This document shows positions 33,183 through 40,125 of a stretch of DNA of 64,000 nucleotides, in pieces. The notes below the pieces were generated by a model that was not told the DNA's origin, ran no database searches, and saw nothing but the letters and a program-made list of their open reading frames with translations. The DNA is from Ammonifex degensii KC4 (lineage in GTDB: Bacteria; Bacillota; Desulfotomaculia; Desulfotomaculales; Ammonificaceae), in assembly GCF_000024605.1 (NCBI RefSeq), contig NC_013385.1:1344175-1408174 (forward strand), given 5' to 3'. The position numbers and the translations under genes are program-made. How positions within the stretch are numbered: position 1 is the stretch's first letter; every line of letters begins with the position of its first letter.

Positions 33183-33235
33183 AGCTCTCTAAGAAAGAGC
33201 TATAGGGCGGCTCTCTAAGAAAGAGCCGCCCTATA
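33183..33235. repeat. twin hairpins with identical CTAAGAA loops
   Basis: Hairpin A (33183-33201) has a 6-bp stem AGCTCT/AGAGCT; hairpin B (33201-33235) has a 14-bp perfect stem starting TATAGGGCGG. Both share the same loop CTAAGAA and the AGAG stem end, so one is a duplicated, extended copy of the other. They follow the stop of the initiator-like gene at 33248 on its transcribed strand, but there is no long T run after them. Confidence 0.75.
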
Positions 33236-33247
33236 AGGGTATCTTTT

Positions 33248-34351
33248 CTAGTCTTCCTCCGCCACTTCCTCCGTCCTGGTAGTACTACCTTTTTCCGTTA
33301 AGGCGATCTCGTACGCGTCGTTGGCCGAAACAATGTACCGAATGACACCCTGGTCGCGGAGCGCGCTTAGGATGTTCTCGCAGACCTTACGGGCTTCGCT
33401 GGGCCAGCGCGGGTGGACACCAAGGACTTCCACCAGTGTTTCCAGCTTGACCTTGGCCCGCCCGCCCCGGCCGGCGAGGTAATAAACCAGGTTTTTGGCC
33501 GGGCCGGTCTGCCGTTTCCCGAGCTTCCGGCAGGCTTCCAGCGCCGCGACCGGCACGCTACAGAGCAGGTCCTTGCTGCCACCACGGGCCTGGAGCAAGG
33601 TTTGGTAATGTTTGGAGAGCTGGATTTCTACCTGGCGCTTTGAGAGCGGCACTTCCTTGAGCCTTCCGGTCTTTTCGTCCCGGACCCGGGTTACGACCTC
33701 CACCGTGTCCACGAAGCCGAAGGTGCAGTCGCCGGTCTTTTTAGCCCTGCCTTCCCGGTCCAGCTCGAGCACCAGGTCCTGGTGCCGGATTGTGAACGTC
33801 CTGAGGATCGCGAAAGCCAGGTTAATCTCTTCGTAGACCCTGCCTGAAGGTTGGATTCGTAGCATCCTGCACAGCTGCCGGAAGCTCGTAACCACCTTGC
33901 CGTCCTCACGGGGGGTCTCCGCGTACAGAGTCGTTACCGCCGCCAGCAGGTCCCGGCTCAGGTGGAACATGTGCCGCGCCTGGTCGACTAGCTCGACGGG
34001 CAGCAGGAAGACTCTCTTGTCGCCTTTCCACCGCCACGCCGCCGCTTTCATCCGTTCCCCCCGGTGATTGTAAGCCTCTTTCTGCGCCTTCCGCACCTTA
34101 CCCTCTTTTTCCTCTTGCTCCCCCGGGGTACGGAAGGCTTTCGTGTCCCTCGCGAAGTTCCGTTCCATCTTCAGCTCTCCCCTCCCCACCGTCCCCGCCA
34201 GCGCGAGCAGCCCCAGCTCCCGGTACTTTTGCCAGGTAGACCCGGCAAGTCCAAGGAGCGCCAGCATGCATCCCACGGCCAGCAGGGGGAGCACCGCCGG
34301 GTTCGTGCCGGAGCGCTCGTCACGCAGTAGCAGTAGTCCCGTCCAGCTCAT
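33248..34351 (-). CDS. putative plasmid replication initiator with N-terminal membrane segment
   Basis: A 367-residue protein from ATG 34351, overlapping the stop of the small gene upstream as ATGA. Residues ~17-40 (AVLPLLAVGCMLALLGLAG) form a clear membrane segment. The rest is basic and resembles winged-helix initiators: FLLPVELVDQARHMFHLSRD, FRQLCRMLRIQPSGRVYEEI, then KRQVEIQLSKHYQTLLQ and a last winged-helix-like part PSEARKVCENILSALRDQG. I cannot assign a Rep family with certainty. The reasons for the call are the two winged-helix-like regions, the adjacent iteron-like repeats and the following DnaB gene. A membrane-anchored initiator would be unusual. Confidence 0.5.
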   Translation of the reverse strand: MSWTGLLLLRDERSGTNPAVLPLLAVGCMLALLGLAGSTWQKYRELGLLALAGTVGRGELKMERNFARDTKAFRTPGEQEEKEGKVRKAQKEAYNHRGERMKAAAWRWKGDKRVFLLPVELVDQARHMFHLSRDLLAAVTTLYAETPREDGKVVTSFRQLCRMLRIQPSGRVYEEINLAFAILRTFTIRHQDLVLELDREGRAKKTGDCTFGFVDTVEVVTRVRDEKTGRLKEVPLSKRQVEIQLSKHYQTLLQARGGSKDLLCSVPVAALEACRKLGKRQTGPAKNLVYYLAGRGGRAKVKLETLVEVLGVHPRWPSEARKVCENILSALRDQGVIRYIVSANDAYEIALTEKGSTTRTEEVAEED

Positions 34352-34503
34352 TCATGTCTCTCCTCTCTCGCCTCTCGCGCGGGTCGCGCGGGGAGCCTCC
34401 ACGGCCTCGGCGCCGCGCGCTCGCGTTCACGCCGCGCTTCGTGGAAAATCTTAAACGCTCTGGTGATAATTTCTTCCAGTTCTTCTGGCGTAAGGCCGTT
34501 CAA
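34348..34503 (-). CDS. small charged protein
   Basis: A 51-residue protein from TTG 34503, with AAGGAGGTGG upstream. The sequence is one long charged helix (NGLTPEELEEIITRAFKIFH) followed by a Pro/Arg-rich tail (RPWRLPARPAREAREERHE). It overlaps the initiator-like gene by four bases, so it is probably a translational leader or small accessory gene. I do not recognise it. It lies just after a strong terminator (34518-34558). Confidence 0.45.
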   Translation of the reverse strand: MNGLTPEELEEIITRAFKIFHEARRERERAAPRPWRLPARPAREAREERHE

Positions 34504-34517
34504 CGGAGACCACCTCC

Positions 34518-34558
34518 TTAAAAAGAAAAAGAACACCCCGGCCGGTTTTGCCGGGGTG
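34518..34558 (-). terminator. intrinsic terminator directly upstream of 34348-34503
   Basis: On the minus strand CACCCCGGC and GCCGGGGTG form a 9-bp perfect stem with a seven-base loop, then TTCTTTTTCTTTTT. The T tract is adjacent to AAGGAGG, the ribosome-binding site of the next gene. Confidence 0.85.
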
Positions 34559-34660
34559 CTAAGGCTCCTTACCCTCTCGTTCCGCTCTCTCGCGAGAGGA
34601 GTGAGCGGCTACCACCCCTCCCGCGCGGCCTGCCTGACCGCGCGCCCGCGAGAGCGCGGC

Positions 34661-34701
34661 TTTTAAAACGAAAAGGCCCGGCCGGGGAGACCGGACCGGG
34701 C
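34661..34701 (-). terminator. intrinsic terminator after 34708-35709
   Basis: On the minus strand a GC-rich stem (GCCCGG plus CCGG, paired with CCGG plus CCGGGC, one bulge) is followed by TTTTCGTTTT. It begins seven bases after the stop of the gene ending at 34708, so it ends that transcript. Confidence 0.8.
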
Positions 34702-34707
34702 GCGCGC

Positions 34708-35709
34708 TCAGGCCGAGGCCTTGGCCCCGGCGGCGGGGTGGGTGGGGGTGACTTCCGCCTCCGCCTCCACCTCCACCTCCGGCAGCAGCGCTCCTTCCCG
34801 CAGGACCACCATCCTGGCCCGCTTCGTGCCCACGGCGACGACCCTCTTCTTCTCCCGCGCGGAGCTGGGCACGAGCACCCCCGCGTCCGCCAGCGCCTGC
34901 AGCGCCAGCTCTTCCGTGAGGCCGACGCGTTTCGCCAGCCGCTGAAAGTCACTCGGCCACAAGGCCACGACGCGCTCTCCCGTCCGTAAAACGGCGCGGC
35001 GGAGTTCTACTTTGTCGCGGAGAATGGTCTCGCGGAGCAGGTCCAGGAGCGCTACCAAGGCCGATGTTTCCTCTTTTGCCTCCGCTTCCTCCGCCTGGGA
35101 CAGGAGGTCCCAGTTCAACCGCCGTGACTTCTCCACGTAGTCCAGGAAGACGACCGGGTCGAACACTCTGACGCCTATGTTTTTCAACGCCGGGATAATC
35201 TTCCCGTCTTCGACCGCGGCGGGTGAGAGTTCTACCCTCCGGGGTTTCTTCGGGAACGTGGCCGTGTAGACCTCCCTCCGCCCCCTGCAGGTGTAGACGA
35301 ACTTCTCTAAGTAGACGGCCGGTTCCGCTACCGGGCGGACCAGGCCTTCGTCGGTTTGTCCGAAGGCTTCTCTCGGGTCGAGGAGTAGAACTCCCGCCTC
35401 TACTACGTAGCCGGGGGGCAGGACGAGCCCTTCCGGGGCCGTCGGGACGAACTCCGTCAACTGCCGGGCAGTGAGCTTTTCCAGGCTCTCCAGGAGGGCT
35501 CTCGTCACCAGGGCGTCCAGCCGGTTTTCGGGTAAAATTTTCCAGGAGTTCAACAGGGCGAAGGAGTAGAGCTCTAGTTTGAAGCGTTCATACTCGTCCC
35601 CCGGCAGCTTCGCTAGAAAGAGGACGTCTTCTTGAGAGAGCACTATGTGCTTCTTTTCCCGGCCCGCTTCTACCAAAGCCTGCAGCCTCTTCGCTACGTC
35701 TTCTCTCAC
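34708..35709 (-). CDS. unknown plasmid protein, possibly DNA-binding
   Basis: A 333-residue protein from GTG 35709, preceded by GGAGGG. It is helical throughout: AKRLQALVEAGREKKHIVLS, LFLAKLPGDEYERFKLELYS, LESLEKLTARQLTEFVPTAP, with a middle beta-rich part (VYLEKFVYTCRGRREVYTA). Near residues 265-290, FQRLAKRVGLTEELALQALA looks like a helix-turn-helix. The tail is acidic (VEVEAEAEVTPTHPA). I do not recognise a family. Seven GTTAC-type sites lie directly upstream of its start, so it could be an autoregulated initiator or repressor. It has its own terminator. Confidence 0.55.
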   Translation of the reverse strand: MREDVAKRLQALVEAGREKKHIVLSQEDVLFLAKLPGDEYERFKLELYSFALLNSWKILPENRLDALVTRALLESLEKLTARQLTEFVPTAPEGLVLPPGYVVEAGVLLLDPREAFGQTDEGLVRPVAEPAVYLEKFVYTCRGRREVYTATFPKKPRRVELSPAAVEDGKIIPALKNIGVRVFDPVVFLDYVEKSRRLNWDLLSQAEEAEAKEETSALVALLDLLRETILRDKVELRRAVLRTGERVVALWPSDFQRLAKRVGLTEELALQALADAGVLVPSSAREKKRVVAVGTKRARMVVLREGALLPEVEVEAEAEVTPTHPAAGAKASA

Positions 35710-35722
35710 CTTTAATCCCTCC

Positions 35723-35795
35723 GTTACCTGCGTTACTGCCGTTACTTGCTGTTAAGACTAAGTTTCCTGCGTTACTTTAGTGTTACTGTCGTTAC
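35723..35795. repeat. phased GTTAC array (operator or iterons)
   Basis: GTTAC occurs at 35723, 35732, 35741, 35771, 35782 and 35791, with a degenerate GTTAA at 35751. Spacing is 9, 9, 10, 20, 11 and 9 bases, close to the helical repeat, so the copies lie on one face of the DNA. The array sits just upstream of the start of the 34708-35709 gene and covers most of the 110-bp gap. Confidence 0.65.
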
Positions 35796-35819
35796 CCGTC
35801 TGTGTGGAAGCACCCCGTG

Positions 35820-36485
35820 CTACTGGCCGCGCAGCGCCTGGATAACCCGGCGCCTCTCCGGATCCTGCAGCCCGCGCTGCTTCCCGCGCTTGCCTTTGCC
35901 CCCGCCGTGATAGCCCAGTGGGCGGTAGTAGACGGTCGGCAGGACGGGCTCCTCCGGCACGTACTTTACAGAGTACCCCACTTCCCTGCCTTCTACCGTG
36001 TAAGTGTTCCGCACGAAATCAAAGTCGGCAACTTTTTCCTGATACGCGCTCCTGCACGCCTGGACCAGCTCCAGGTTGGAAATTACCAGCTTCCTGACGG
36101 GTTTCCTGTCCCTGGAACCGGAGCCGCGCGGCCTGCCCGCCCCCAGCCGGGCGCCGCCTTTAGGGCTGGGTAACAGCCCTAACACCCGGATCAGGCGCGC
36201 GGCCGCGGTGTGGCCTATGGATATACCGGTCACCTCCGATAACCGCGCGGCCAGCTCCCTGCAGGGGAGGAGGACCTTGCCTTCCCGGGCGTGATCCAGT
36301 ATTAGCTGCACTGCGCGGGCCAGTAGGTGAGTACCCCCGCGGGACAGCACGGCGCAGATCCACCTCCCACCGCCAGCCAACAGCCGGCACGCCGCCTCGT
36401 GGGCTTCCTGCGTGGGTTCCAAATATTCCCTGTCAACGGGACACTGATTTTTTAGCACTACCTGGTCTAGGGAGCCTCCTGTCAT
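35820..36485 (-). CDS. putative helix-turn-helix protein of unknown function
   Basis: A 221-residue protein. I start at ATG 36485, after GGGAGGGGGCGC. Residues ~80-115, CRELAARLSEVTGISIGHTA and ARLIRVLGLLPSPK, look like a helix-turn-helix region. A basic flexible part (GAGRPRGSGSRDRKPVRK) and a final Gly/Lys/Arg-rich tail (YHGGGKGKRGKQRG) would contact DNA. I do not recognise a family. It is the first minus-strand gene of the module, with a promoter and a TGTTCA dyad right upstream; it might be the regulator acting there or the target of the divergent gene. Confidence 0.55.
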   Translation of the reverse strand: MTGGSLDQVVLKNQCPVDREYLEPTQEAHEAACRLLAGGGRWICAVLSRGGTHLLARAVQLILDHAREGKVLLPCRELAARLSEVTGISIGHTAAARLIRVLGLLPSPKGGARLGAGRPRGSGSRDRKPVRKLVISNLELVQACRSAYQEKVADFDFVRNTYTVEGREVGYSVKYVPEEPVLPTVYYRPLGYHGGGKGKRGKQRGLQDPERRRVIQALRGQ

Positions 36486-36521
36486 GCGCCCCCTCCCTAC
36501 TTTCCCCAGCACAAGAGTTTT

Positions 36522-36569
36522 TGTTCACGCCTCCATGAACAGCATAGCAAAAAAATCTTCTTAAATCAA
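36522..36569 (-). promoter_or_regulatory. promoter and overlapping dyad operator
   Basis: On the minus strand TTGATT (36569-36564), a 17-base spacer and TATGCT (36546-36541) form a promoter for the gene starting at 36485. An inverted repeat TGTTCA/TGAACA (36522-36541, 8-base centre) covers the expected transcription start. That layout suits steric repression. Confidence 0.6.
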
Positions 36570-36642
36570 GCAGGAATTTTTCATGCTCCTGAGAAAAGAA
36601 TACACCTTAGTCTAGGACCCTCGTGTGGGAGGAGGGGGAGTC

Positions 36643-37674
36643 GTGCCTGTCCCGGTGTTCTTCTTCGTGTCCCACCTGCGCTCGCTGCTTAATATGCCCC
36701 TCGCACAAGTAGCTAAAGAGCTAGGCATAGCCACCAGCTACCTGTACTATCTGGAAACTTTTGACCGCCCGCCCGACCCTGACCTCGCCGTCCGCCGGAA
36801 AAAAACTACCCTGGCCGAGGCCACAGCGGCGTTCCTCAATTCCCGCGTCCACATACCCGTCGCCTTCCACTTCCTTGAGACCCCGCGCCTTACTGACCCA
36901 AACGAGGTTCAGCTCTGTTTTGAACGCGAGGCGCTTTTCCATCAGCTCTTTTCCTCTCCCCTTCTGCTCAGGCTGCTAGACGACCCCCTTTTCTTGAACA
37001 CCCTGCTCCCCTTGCTCTCCGCCGGGGCCTACCAACCCCGAGAGTGGCACGTCAAAGCGCCTCACGACGCCAACGCTGCCCGTGCCTTGTGGTGGTTTTT
37101 CTCCAGGTTTTGCGGTTCTCTTACCGGACACCGGCGTGGGGAAGGAGGAGTCGTGTTCGTCCCCGACGCGCTCGACGTTTTTTCTGCCGCCCCGGGAAGG
37201 CCGCTCGGCAAACTCCACGGTTTTCCCTCTCTTCAAGACCCGGGGCAGGCGAAGTTTTTGCGGCTGTGGCTGTACCTCATTACCGAGAAGATCCTGCTCT
37301 GCCCTGCCCCACCCCCCTCGCCCAGAGTCCAGTCCGCCTGGCGCGAGTGGTACCACCTGTATAACGCCCCTTGGTGGATGCGGATCGAGAGGATGAGAGA
37401 CGAGATCCCAGAGTTTTCCAAGGTCTTGCCGCCCAACTGGTGGGTTCGTGAATGTGTGTGCCGCAGCAGGGAAGTCTTTTGGTTCGCCCCTCCCGACTTT
37501 CTCCCCCCTCCCGCCTTTGCCGCCGTTTTTCTCACCTGTTTTCCCCCAGAGGTGGGGAAGGTCACCGTGTTTTGGGGACCCCCGGTTCCTGTAGACGGCT
37601 ACACTGCGCTCGAGGTACATCCCTTCTGCCTCGTTCTGGGGGACCACCTTCCCCCTCTTCCGGACGGGTCTTAA
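36643..37674 (+). CDS. XRE-like HTH protein with unknown large C-terminal domain
   Basis: A 343-residue protein from GTG 36643, with GGAGGAGGGGG upstream. The N-terminus is a Cro-like helix-turn-helix: HLRSLLNMPLAQVAKELGIA and TSYLYYLETFDRPPDP. The remaining 270 residues are rich in Trp, Phe and Pro (REWHVKAPHDANAARALWWF, EWYHLYNAPWWMRIERMRDE) and contain a cysteine pair (RECVCRSREVFW). I do not recognise this part. It is transcribed away from the minus-strand plasmid block, a typical place for the element's master regulator. Zygotic or lysogeny-like control is inference. Confidence 0.6.
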   Translation: MPVPVFFFVSHLRSLLNMPLAQVAKELGIATSYLYYLETFDRPPDPDLAVRRKKTTLAEATAAFLNSRVHIPVAFHFLETPRLTDPNEVQLCFEREALFHQLFSSPLLLRLLDDPLFLNTLLPLLSAGAYQPREWHVKAPHDANAARALWWFFSRFCGSLTGHRRGEGGVVFVPDALDVFSAAPGRPLGKLHGFPSLQDPGQAKFLRLWLYLITEKILLCPAPPPSPRVQSAWREWYHLYNAPWWMRIERMRDEIPEFSKVLPPNWWVRECVCRSREVFWFAPPDFLPPPAFAAVFLTCFPPEVGKVTVFWGPPVPVDGYTALEVHPFCLVLGDHLPPLPDGS

Positions 37675-37841
37675 CTGTCGGCTGCCTGCCGCAACAGTCT
37701 GCTGCGCAGTTTCGACGCCCACACACGTGCTCTCTTGTCGCTAGGCGCTTTCCCGTACACCGCTTTCGCTATACTCCCTAAGCTACACCCCTGGGCCACT
37801 AGCTCCTTTGCAACTGCCGTCTTCTTCTTCATCCGCCGCAC
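37671..37841 (-). CDS. small basic protein, possible DNA-binding
   Basis: A 56-residue protein from GTG 37841, after AGGAGGTGG. The core AVAKELVAQGCSLGSIAKAV resembles a helix-turn-helix, followed by SDKRARVWASKLRSRLLRQA. The protein is strongly basic. It overlaps the end of the plus-strand XRE gene by four bases, tail to tail. It may be the right-most gene of the integrated element. Confidence 0.5.
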   Translation of the reverse strand: MRRMKKKTAVAKELVAQGCSLGSIAKAVYGKAPSDKRARVWASKLRSRLLRQAADS

Positions 37842-38022
37842 GCACACCACCTCCTGCTCCCAGTTTTGTCCCCGGAAAAAGCAGGCGGGCCTCACCCCTT
37901 CCTTTAAGGCAAGACCCGCCTCTGCTGGTAATCTCAGGTGTCAATCTGCTTGTCAATCTGCACTGTTTGCACTGGATGCACAATCCTTGATTCTCAAGCA
38001 CTCCGTGTACTTCGGAACGGCT

Positions 38023-38106
38023 TCAGTCTAGGCCCCGCGCGGCCTGAAACCAGCGCCGGAGAAGGAAGCGCAGGAACCCCGGCACTTTGATGAAAATTAC
38101 CCGCAT
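38023..38106 (-). CDS. spoVM: probable SpoVM, spore-coat anchor peptide
   Basis: A 27-residue peptide from ATG 38106, with GGAGGAGG at a good distance. It reads MRVIFIKVPGFLRFLLRRWF, then QAARGLD. B. subtilis SpoVM is 26 residues long with the pattern MKFYTIKLPKFLGGIVR; the IK-P-FL core, the proline at position 9, the amphipathic helix with Arg and the length all agree. SpoVM sits on the curved outer forespore membrane and recruits SpoIVA, which is also encoded here (59467-60939). A peptide this short cannot be proven by sequence alone, so some doubt stays; but the Shine-Dalgarno and pattern are good. Confidence 0.55.
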   Translation of the reverse strand: MRVIFIKVPGFLRFLLRRWFQAARGLD

Positions 38107-38162
38107 GCTCCCGCCTCCTCCTCCACTAGTTTATTCAACTCCCCGCGCTCCCGTTCCCCACC

Positions 38163-38194
38163 AAAAGTTTAGGGCCGGGAAGAATCCCGGCCCT
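38163..38194 (-). terminator. terminator after peroxiredoxin gene
   Basis: AGGGCCGGG and CCCGGCCCT form a perfect 9-bp stem with a six-base loop, right after the peroxiredoxin stop at 38202. The minus strand continues with TAAACTTTT; the plus strand has GAGCTTTTT, so it may act in both directions. Confidence 0.7.
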
Positions 38195-38201
38195 GAGCTT
38201 T

Positions 38202-38843
38202 TTAGCCCAACTTGCGGTAGCAGAACCACCAGTCGTAGCAGGTGTACATCTTAATCCGTTCTTTGGCCGTCTGCTCGTCGGTGGGCGGCGGTATGATCAC
38301 GGCATCACCAATGAGTTCGTTATGCGGCCAGTTGGCCGGCATGGCCACGCCGTTGGCGTCGGATACCTGCAGAGCCTTTACTATGCGTACTATCTCGTCG
38401 ATGTTGCGCCCCAGTTCCTGCGGGTAGTAGAGGATGACCCTGATTATACCCTTGTCGTCCACCACGAAGACGGCCCGCACCGTGTTGGAGCCCTTAGCCG
38501 GGTGGATCATTCCCAGCTTGCGAGCCACCGTACCGTCGTCGGCAATGATGGGGAAGGGAATCTCCACTCCTAAGGTGTCCTTGATCCACCCCGTCCACTT
38601 TATGTGGGCGAAAACCTGGTCCACAGAAAGACCGATGAGCTCGCAGTTAAGCTTTTTGAACTCCGGGTACTTCTTGGCGAAGGAGACAAACTCGGTGGTG
38701 CATACCGGGGTGAAGTCGGCCGGGTGGCTGAAAAGGATGAACCAGCTACCGGCATAGTCCTGCGGGAGACGGCGCTTGCCGAAGGTGGTCTGCACCGTCA
38801 TTTCCGGGAAGCGCTCGCCTATGAGGGGGAACTTCTCCTCCAT
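38202..38843 (-). CDS. peroxiredoxin (Prx6/thermophilic type)
   Basis: A 213-residue peroxiredoxin from ATG 38843, with AAAGGAGG upstream. The peroxidatic cysteine is in [19 protein letters not shown], the family signature (PVCTTE). The central [19 protein letters not shown] and the C-terminal arm [20 protein letters not shown] match Prx6-like enzymes of archaea and anaerobic bacteria. The C-terminus carries two more cysteines ([14 protein letters not shown]), as in the ApTPx type that resolves through an arm cysteine. It reduces peroxides with an unknown reductant. It has its own promoter and terminator, so it is a single-gene unit. Confidence 0.93.
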   Translation of the reverse strand: MEEKFPLIGERFPEMTVQTTFGKRRLPQDYAGSWFILFSHPADFTPVCTTEFVSFAKKYPEFKKLNCELIGLSVDQVFAHIKWTGWIKDTLGVEIPFPIIADDGTVARKLGMIHPAKGSNTVRAVFVVDDKGIIRVILYYPQELGRNIDEIVRIVKALQVSDANGVAMPANWPHNELIGDAVIIPPPTDEQTAKERIKMYTCYDWWFCYRKLG

Positions 38844-38889
38844 TTCACGACCTCCTTTGCACAATTTTTAATTTAAAATAGCTACAAAT

Positions 38890-38918
38890 AATGTACCTGG
38901 AAATCCCCTCCCCGTCAA
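38890..38918 (-). promoter_or_regulatory. promoter of peroxiredoxin gene
   Basis: On the minus strand TTGACG (38918-38913), 17 bases, and TACATT (38895-38890), 46 bases upstream of the ATG. It fits a housekeeping sigma factor. There is an AT-rich leader and AAAGGAGG next to the start. Confidence 0.6.
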
Positions 38919-38927
38919 GAGGTCAAT

Positions 38928-40124
38928 TTAAAGTGCCGCTTCGATCAATTCTTTAAACCGCTGCATCCCCTCTTCGATATCTTCCAGCCGCAGGGCGTAG
39001 GAAAAGCGCAGGTAGCGATCGTCCCCAAAGGCAGCCCCAGCCACGGTGGCCACTTTTATCTCTTCCAGGAGGAAAAGGGCCAGGTCGCTAGCGGTAGCTA
39101 TTTCCCGCCCTTTTAGACGCCGGCCCAAAAGCCCGCTCACCTCTGGAAAGACGTAAAAGGCCCCTAAAGGTTTGGGGCAGCGCACTCCGGGTAAGGAGTT
39201 TAGGTACTGCCAGATGAAATCCCGCCGCTTTTGAAAAGCCCGGCGCATGTTCTCCACCGGCTCTTGTGGCCCCTTCAGAGCGGCCAGCGCCGCCGCCTGG
39301 GCTACGGAAGTGGGGTTAGAGGTACTGTGGCTTTGGAGGTTGGTCATGGCCTGGGCTATCGGCCGGGGAGCGGCAGCATAACCTATGCGCCAACCGGTCA
39401 TGGCGTAAGCCTTGGAAACACCGTTTACCACAATCGTGCGCTTTTTGACCTCCGGGTCGAGCGCGGCTATGCTCACGTGCTCCATCCCGTCGTAGATCAG
39501 CTTTTCGTAGATCTCGTCCGACAAGATCCATAGGTCGGCCTCCAGGGCTACCTCCGCTAAGCCGATAAGTTCCTCCCGGCGGTAAACGGTGCCTGTGGGG
39601 TTGGCCGGGGAATTGAGGATCAAAAGGCGGGTGCGCGGGGTTACAGCCGCACGTAGATCTTCCGGCCTGAGCTTGAAGTCGTTCTCGGGAGAGGTGGGGA
39701 CGAAAACCGGCACCCCTCCCGCCAGCTTCACCTGCTCCGGATAGGAAGTCCAGTAGGGGACGGGGATTATCACCTCGTCCCCCGGGTCCAGGAGGACCTG
39801 CAGAGCGTTGAAAATAGAATGCTTGGCGCCACAGGAGACCACGATCTCATTCGGGCTGTATTCCAGTTGATTGTCGCGGTAAAGCTTCTCGCATATGGCC
39901 TCCCGAAGAGGTAAGATCCCAGCCACCGGCGTGTACTTGGTGAAGCCCTGATCTAAAGCTCGCTTCGCCGCTTCCTTGATGTGTTCCGGTGTATCGAAGT
40001 CCGGCTCCCCCGCCCCGAAATTGATGACCCTTTCCCCCTGCCGCAAAAGCTCCTTGGCCTTGGTGTCCACCGAGAGGGTGGGAGAGGGGCTCAGTTTCTG
40101 CGCCCGCTCGGCCAGTTTCCGCAT
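38928..40124 (-). CDS. aspartate aminotransferase-like PLP enzyme
   Basis: A 398-residue class I aminotransferase. VINFGAGEPDFDTPEHIKEA is the start of the fold-type I domain, NSPANPTGTVY holds the PLP-binding Asn, and ILSDEIYEKLIYDG the Asp and Tyr. The lysine is in VNGVSKAYAMTGWRIGYAA and the substrate arginine in RFSYAL. It belongs to the AspB/Iγ group common in thermophiles, which transaminates aspartate or aromatic residues. It starts 1 base after dapL stops, so it is in the dapL transcript. The specific substrate cannot be told from the sequence. Confidence 0.9.
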   Translation of the reverse strand: MRKLAERAQKLSPSPTLSVDTKAKELLRQGERVINFGAGEPDFDTPEHIKEAAKRALDQGFTKYTPVAGILPLREAICEKLYRDNQLEYSPNEIVVSCGAKHSIFNALQVLLDPGDEVIIPVPYWTSYPEQVKLAGGVPVFVPTSPENDFKLRPEDLRAAVTPRTRLLILNSPANPTGTVYRREELIGLAEVALEADLWILSDEIYEKLIYDGMEHVSIAALDPEVKKRTIVVNGVSKAYAMTGWRIGYAAAPRPIAQAMTNLQSHSTSNPTSVAQAAALAALKGPQEPVENMRRAFQKRRDFIWQYLNSLPGVRCPKPLGAFYVFPEVSGLLGRRLKGREIATASDLALFLLEEIKVATVAGAAFGDDRYLRFSYALRLEDIEEGMQRFKELIEAAL

Positions 40125-40125
40125 T

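Noticed and set aside
33140..33245. Twin hairpins as an ordinary terminator of the initiator-like gene
   Set aside because: Neither hairpin is followed by a T run on the transcribed strand.
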